Source: Ferranicluibacter quercicola
GTDB lineage: Bacteria > Pseudomonadota > Alphaproteobacteria > Rhizobiales > Rhizobiaceae
DNA length: 64,000 bases
Direction: 5' to 3'
Assembly (NCBI RefSeq): GCF_021168455.1
Contig: NZ_JAJOZR010000003.1
Span: 292,648 to 356,647 of the forward strand
In this document: positions 61,131 through 64,000 of the stretch, piece after piece
Layout: the number at the start of each line of letters is the position of its first letter
How positions within the stretch are numbered: position 1 is the stretch's first letter
Translations under genes and position numbers: made by a program
The notes under the pieces: generated by a model
Told to the model about the DNA's origin: nothing
Database searches by the model: none
What the model saw: only the letters and a program-made list of their open reading frames with translations

Positions 61131-62249
61131 CTACACCCGCATCGGCATCAGCACATACAGCGCATCTTCACCGGCAAGGTCGCGCACGAGGGTGGGCGAG
61201 CCGGCATCGGCCAGCATGAAGACGGCTTCCGTGCCCGAAAGCTGGGCCGTGATGTCGAGGAGATATTTTGCGTTGAAGCCGATCTCGAGCGGGTCGTTGT
61301 CGTAGCCGACCGGCAGCTCTTCCGTCGCACTGCCGCTGTCGGGATTGTTCACGGTCAGCGTCAGCTGTCCGTCGGCCAGCGCCAGCTTGACGGCGCGGCC
61401 GCGCTCGGAGGAAATCGTGGAGACGCGATCCACCGCCTGCGCGAAGGACTGGCAGTCGATCCGCAGCTCCTTCTCGTTGTTGGCCGGGATGACGCGCTGG
61501 TAATCCGGGAAGGTGCCGTCGATCAGCTTCGACGTCATGACGATCGAGCCGATGCTCATGCGGATCTTGGCGTCGGAGATTTCCAGCGTCACCATCGCGT
61601 CCGGCTGGTCCACCAGCTTCTGCAGCTCGCCCACCGTCTTGCGGGGAATGATGATGCCCGGCATGCCTTCCGAGCCGGACGGCGCTTCCAGGTCGGCGCG
61701 CGCGAGGCGGTGGCCGTCGGTCGCCACGGCGCGCAGCTTCAGGTCGCCCTTGCTCTCGATCGTGTGGATATAGATGCCGTTCAGATAGTAGCGCGTCTCC
61801 TCCGTCGAGATCGCGAACTGGGTGCGATCGATCAACATCTTCAGATCGGTCGCCTTCATGGTGAACTTGTGCGTGAAGGTGCCGGCGTTCAGATCCGGGA
61901 AATCCGACTGCGGCAGGCACTGGAGCGAGAATTTCGAGCGGCCGGAGGCAACGGTCATGGCCGTGCCCTCGGCATTGGTCGAAAGCCGCACTTCCGAACC
62001 GTCCGACAGCTTGCGCACGATATCGTAGAGAAGATGGGCCGGCACGGTGGTGGCACCCGGCTGCTCGACCTGGGCGGGCGTCGCCTCGGTGATCTCGAGA
62101 TCGAGGTCCGTCGCCTTCATGTCGAGGCTTTCGCCATCGGCCCGCAGCAGCACGTTCGACAGGATCGGAATGGTGTTCCGGCGCTCGACGACCCGGTGGA
62201 CATGGTTCAGCGATTTGAGAAGATTGGACCGCTCGATCGTAATGCGCAT
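61131..62249 (-). CDS. dnaN: DNA polymerase III sliding clamp (beta subunit)
   Basis: 372 aa. Three clamp domains, each with the expected topology. Start MRITIERSNLLKSLNHVHRVVERRNTIPILSNVLL in part; SDFPDLNAGTFTHKF; FPDYQRVIPANNEKEL; and the C-terminal VLMPMRV, the conserved end that forms part of the peptide-binding pocket. ATG 62249 begins the conserved part; the frame to 62318 is a shadow. No dnaA or recF next to it, as is usual in Rhizobiales. Divergent from rsmI across about 230 bp. Confidence 0.96.
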   Translation of the reverse strand: MRITIERSNLLKSLNHVHRVVERRNTIPILSNVLLRADGESLDMKATDLDLEITEATPAQVEQPGATTVPAHLLYDIVRKLSDGSEVRLSTNAEGTAMTVASGRSKFSLQCLPQSDFPDLNAGTFTHKFTMKATDLKMLIDRTQFAISTEETRYYLNGIYIHTIESKGDLKLRAVATDGHRLARADLEAPSGSEGMPGIIIPRKTVGELQKLVDQPDAMVTLEISDAKIRMSIGSIVMTSKLIDGTFPDYQRVIPANNEKELRIDCQSFAQAVDRVSTISSERGRAVKLALADGQLTLTVNNPDSGSATEELPVGYDNDPLEIGFNAKYLLDITAQLSGTEAVFMLADAGSPTLVRDLAGEDALYVLMPMRV

Positions 62250-62480
62250 GTGATGCTGTCGCTTTCCATCAGGACCGGAAGACGCCTCCCGGCTTGAACT
62301 CTTGAACGCCTCGGCCACCGGGCCGCGGGCGGCCGAAGGGCGGCGTGGATATGGACGCGCAAAATGGCACTACACTGTGGCGAAGTGCAAGGCCCAAGCC
62401 TGCCCTGAAGCCGAACTACCCACCATTATCGTTCGGCGCACCGGCTTGCAGGCAGGAGCCGGCTCGCCCATAAAGACGGC

Positions 62481-63413
62481 ATGAAGGACAAGACAACAGA
62501 ACGGGATGCCGCGCCGGACGCCGGCGCACGGCCGCGCAGCTACCGCGTGCACGACACGATCGTGGAGGCACGGCCAATCGAGCCGGCGCTCTATCTGGTG
62601 GCGACGCCCATCGGCAATCTCGGCGACATCACCCTGCGGGCGCTGGAAACGCTCGCCGGCGCCGACGTGCTGGCCTGCGAGGACACCCGCGTGACCCGCG
62701 TCCTGCTGGATCGCTACGGCATCGCCAACCGGCCCTATGCCTATCACGAGCACAATGCCAACGAGGCAGGCCCCCGGCTGATCGCCGTGCTCGACGCCGG
62801 CCGTTCGGTCGCGCTCGTCTCGGATGCCGGCACGCCGCTCGTCTCGGATCCCGGCTACCGCCTCGCGCAGACGGCCATCGCGGCCGGGCATCGGGTCGTG
62901 CCGCTTCCCGGCCCTTCCGCGCCGCTTGCCGCCCTCGTCGGCTCCGGGCTCTCCAACGACGCCTTCCTGTTTGCCGGCTTCCTGCCCTCCAAGGACAAGG
63001 CGCGCCGCGACAGGCTGGCGGAACTCGCCCGCGTGCCGGCGACGCTCATCTTCTTCGAATCCCCCCACCGGATCGGCGCGACACTGGTGGGCGCGGCGGA
63101 CACGCTCGGTCGGGAGCGCCCCGCCGTCGTCTGTCGCGAACTGACCAAGACCTACGAGGAATTCCGGCGCGGAACGCTGGGGTCGCTGGCCGATCATTAT
63201 GGTGGCGGTATCGTGGTGAAAGGCGAGATCGTGCTGGTCATCGGCCCGCCGCCGGAAGAGGCGGCACCGGACGCGCGCGATGTGGATGCGCTGCTGACGC
63301 GACTGTCGGCCGAGATGCCGGCCGGCAAGGCGGCGACCGAGGCCGCCAAGGTAACGGGTCTCAACCGGCGCACGCTCTACGATCGGCTTCTGACGCTGAA
63401 GGATCTGCCGTGA
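62481..63413 (+). CDS. rsmI: 16S rRNA (cytidine(1402)-2'-O)-methyltransferase
   Basis: 310 aa. Tetrapyrrole-methylase fold: LYLVATPIGNLGDITLRA near residue 38, ACEDTRVTRVLLDRYG, LVSDAGTPLVSDPGYRL, and PLPGPSAPLAALVGSGL (SAM loops). Modifies C1402 together with RsmH. It has an N-terminal extension of about 35 residues. GTGA overlap with yraN. Normal core length. Confidence 0.95.
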   Translation: MKDKTTERDAAPDAGARPRSYRVHDTIVEARPIEPALYLVATPIGNLGDITLRALETLAGADVLACEDTRVTRVLLDRYGIANRPYAYHEHNANEAGPRLIAVLDAGRSVALVSDAGTPLVSDPGYRLAQTAIAAGHRVVPLPGPSAPLAALVGSGLSNDAFLFAGFLPSKDKARRDRLAELARVPATLIFFESPHRIGATLVGAADTLGRERPAVVCRELTKTYEEFRRGTLGSLADHYGGGIVVKGEIVLVIGPPPEEAAPDARDVDALLTRLSAEMPAGKAATEAAKVTGLNRRTLYDRLLTLKDLP

Positions 63414-63775
63414 CCGGAGCAGCCAACCCGCTGCGACTGAAGGCCGTGCGCCGGGGCGCCCTTGCGGAATATCTCGCCGCCGTGGCGCTCATGCTACGCG
63501 GCTACCGGATCGTTGCCTTTCGCCATCGCACGAAACTCGGGGAAATCGACATCATCGCCCGGCGCGACGACCTTGTCGCCTGCGTCGAGGTGAAGGCGCG
63601 CGCTACGGTCGATGCCGCCGTCTTTGCGGTCAGCGACCATTCGAAGGCGCGCATTCGCCGGGCAAGCGATCTCTGGCGTCAGAAGCAGGGCGATGCGGAC
63701 CGTCTCTCCATCCGCTACGACATCATGGCCGTGCGGCCCTGGCGCTGGCCGGTTCACATCGAGGATGCGTTCTAG
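63410..63775 (+). CDS. yraN: YraN/UPF0102 family protein
   Basis: 121 aa. Nuclease-like fold: RRGALAEYLAAVALMLRGYRI at the start and KLGEIDIIARRDDLVACVEVKAR with the Asp/Glu-x-Lys catalytic-type motif. Function not established. GTG 63410 overlaps the rsmI stop. The stop TAG includes the base at the insertion-sequence junction, so the natural C-terminus may have been a few residues longer. Confidence 0.88.
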   Translation: MTGAANPLRLKAVRRGALAEYLAAVALMLRGYRIVAFRHRTKLGEIDIIARRDDLVACVEVKARATVDAAVFAVSDHSKARIRRASDLWRQKQGDADRLSIRYDIMAVRPWRWPVHIEDAF

Positions 63776-64000
63776 AGTCTGTCTGCGGGTAACGGAATCG
63801 GGGGCTGGCATTTTGTGTTGTTTTCTGATTCCGTATGGATTTTAGCGGGAGGCTTTCAGCAATGCCGAAGTCACTTTCGTTGGATTTGCGCAGCCGGATT
63901 GCGGCGGCTGTCGTGCAGGGTGAATCGGTTCGATCTGTTGCGCGACGGTTCGATGTGTCGGCTGCGAGTGCGGTGCGGCTTGGGCAGAAGTTGCGGGCGG
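63776..64000. mobile_element. Left end of an IS630-type insertion sequence
   Basis: From just after TA at 63774-63775 (the TA target of this family) the sequence is unlike the neighbourhood. ACGGAATC (63792-63799) and GATTCCGT (63827-63834) form an inverted repeat near the end, and a transposase gene starts at 63862. The right end lies beyond the window, so the element and its boundary are inferred. Confidence 0.7.
63862..64000 (+). CDS. IS630-family transposase, 5' part
   Basis: First 46 codons, cut by the window edge. Reads MPKSLSLDLRSRIAAAVVQG then ESVRSVARRFDVSAASAVRL, the helix-turn-helix start typical of IS630 and similar transposases. GGGAGG is just upstream. The catalytic DDE domain is not visible. 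Confidence 0.8.
   Translation, partial: MPKSLSLDLRSRIAAAVVQGESVRSVARRFDVSAASAVRLGQKLRA

Overview
The window looks like chromosomal DNA from a high-GC alphaproteobacterium, most probably of the order Rhizobiales (Rhizobiaceae-like). This rests on the kinds of protein present: a DUF6074 protein, EryR/EryH/EryI-type sugar-phosphate genes, a PmtA-like methyltransferase, a rhizobial-type NDUFA9-like protein, and the neighbourhoods rsmI-yraN and uppP-GST-queG. No rRNA, convincing tRNA or CRISPR array was seen. The only clear mobile element is the left end of an IS630-type insertion sequence at the right edge.

Layout. (1) 1-12.3 kb: a group 2/3-like capsule cluster. The minus strand carries two polysaccharide pyruvyl transferase paralogues, an outer-membrane export lipoprotein, a PCP/KpsE protein and a KpsM permease cut by the window edge. 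The plus strand carries a GT4 glycosyltransferase, an unusually degenerate KpsT-like ATPase, a KpsC-like Kdo transferase, a second GT4 and an unknown protein. A third pyruvyl transferase and a class III nucleotide cyclase follow. (2) 13.7-20.3 kb: a GntR/FadR regulator divergent from a RuBisCO-like protein, a DUF1537 kinase, a Gfo/Idh/MocA dehydrogenase and a lactonase. This matches the D-apiose/D-apionate catabolic set, and two copies of one inverted-repeat operator flank its transcription units. (3) 20.4-30 kb: a secreted gamma-glutamyltransferase, an MhqD/MhqO-like quinone-detoxification pair, treZ, glgX and glgA. (4) 30-41 kb: small proteins, a TetR regulator with a three-half-site operator, pncB, the eryR-lerI-derI operon, a Zn/Cd/Pb P-type ATPase and several housekeeping genes. 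(5) 41.4-51.5 kb: guaA, an MTA/SAH nucleosidase with a thioesterase, TspO, an iron-associated imelysin/di-haem oxidoreductase/imelysin/DUF1513 operon, and rsmB. (6) 51.7-64 kb: rlpA, queG, uppP, an NDUFA9-like protein, pyrF, a degenerate histidine phosphatase, a PmtA-like methyltransferase, a variant ureohydrolase, dnaN, rsmI, yraN and the insertion-sequence end.

The main biological picture is twofold. The capsule locus has a Kdo-linker transferase and three pyruvyl transferase paralogues, and its ATPase lacks several signature motifs. The apiose locus supplies the dehydrogenase, lactonase, kinase and RuBisCO-like steps. The enzymes that would carry a resulting L-erythrulose 1-phosphate to D-erythrose 4-phosphate (LerI and DerI) sit about 14 kb away in a separate DeoR-regulated operon. 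The D-apionate oxidoisomerase and a sugar transporter are not in the window.

All calls were made by reading sequence and motifs. No database search was possible, so family names come from recognition and exact substrates are inference.
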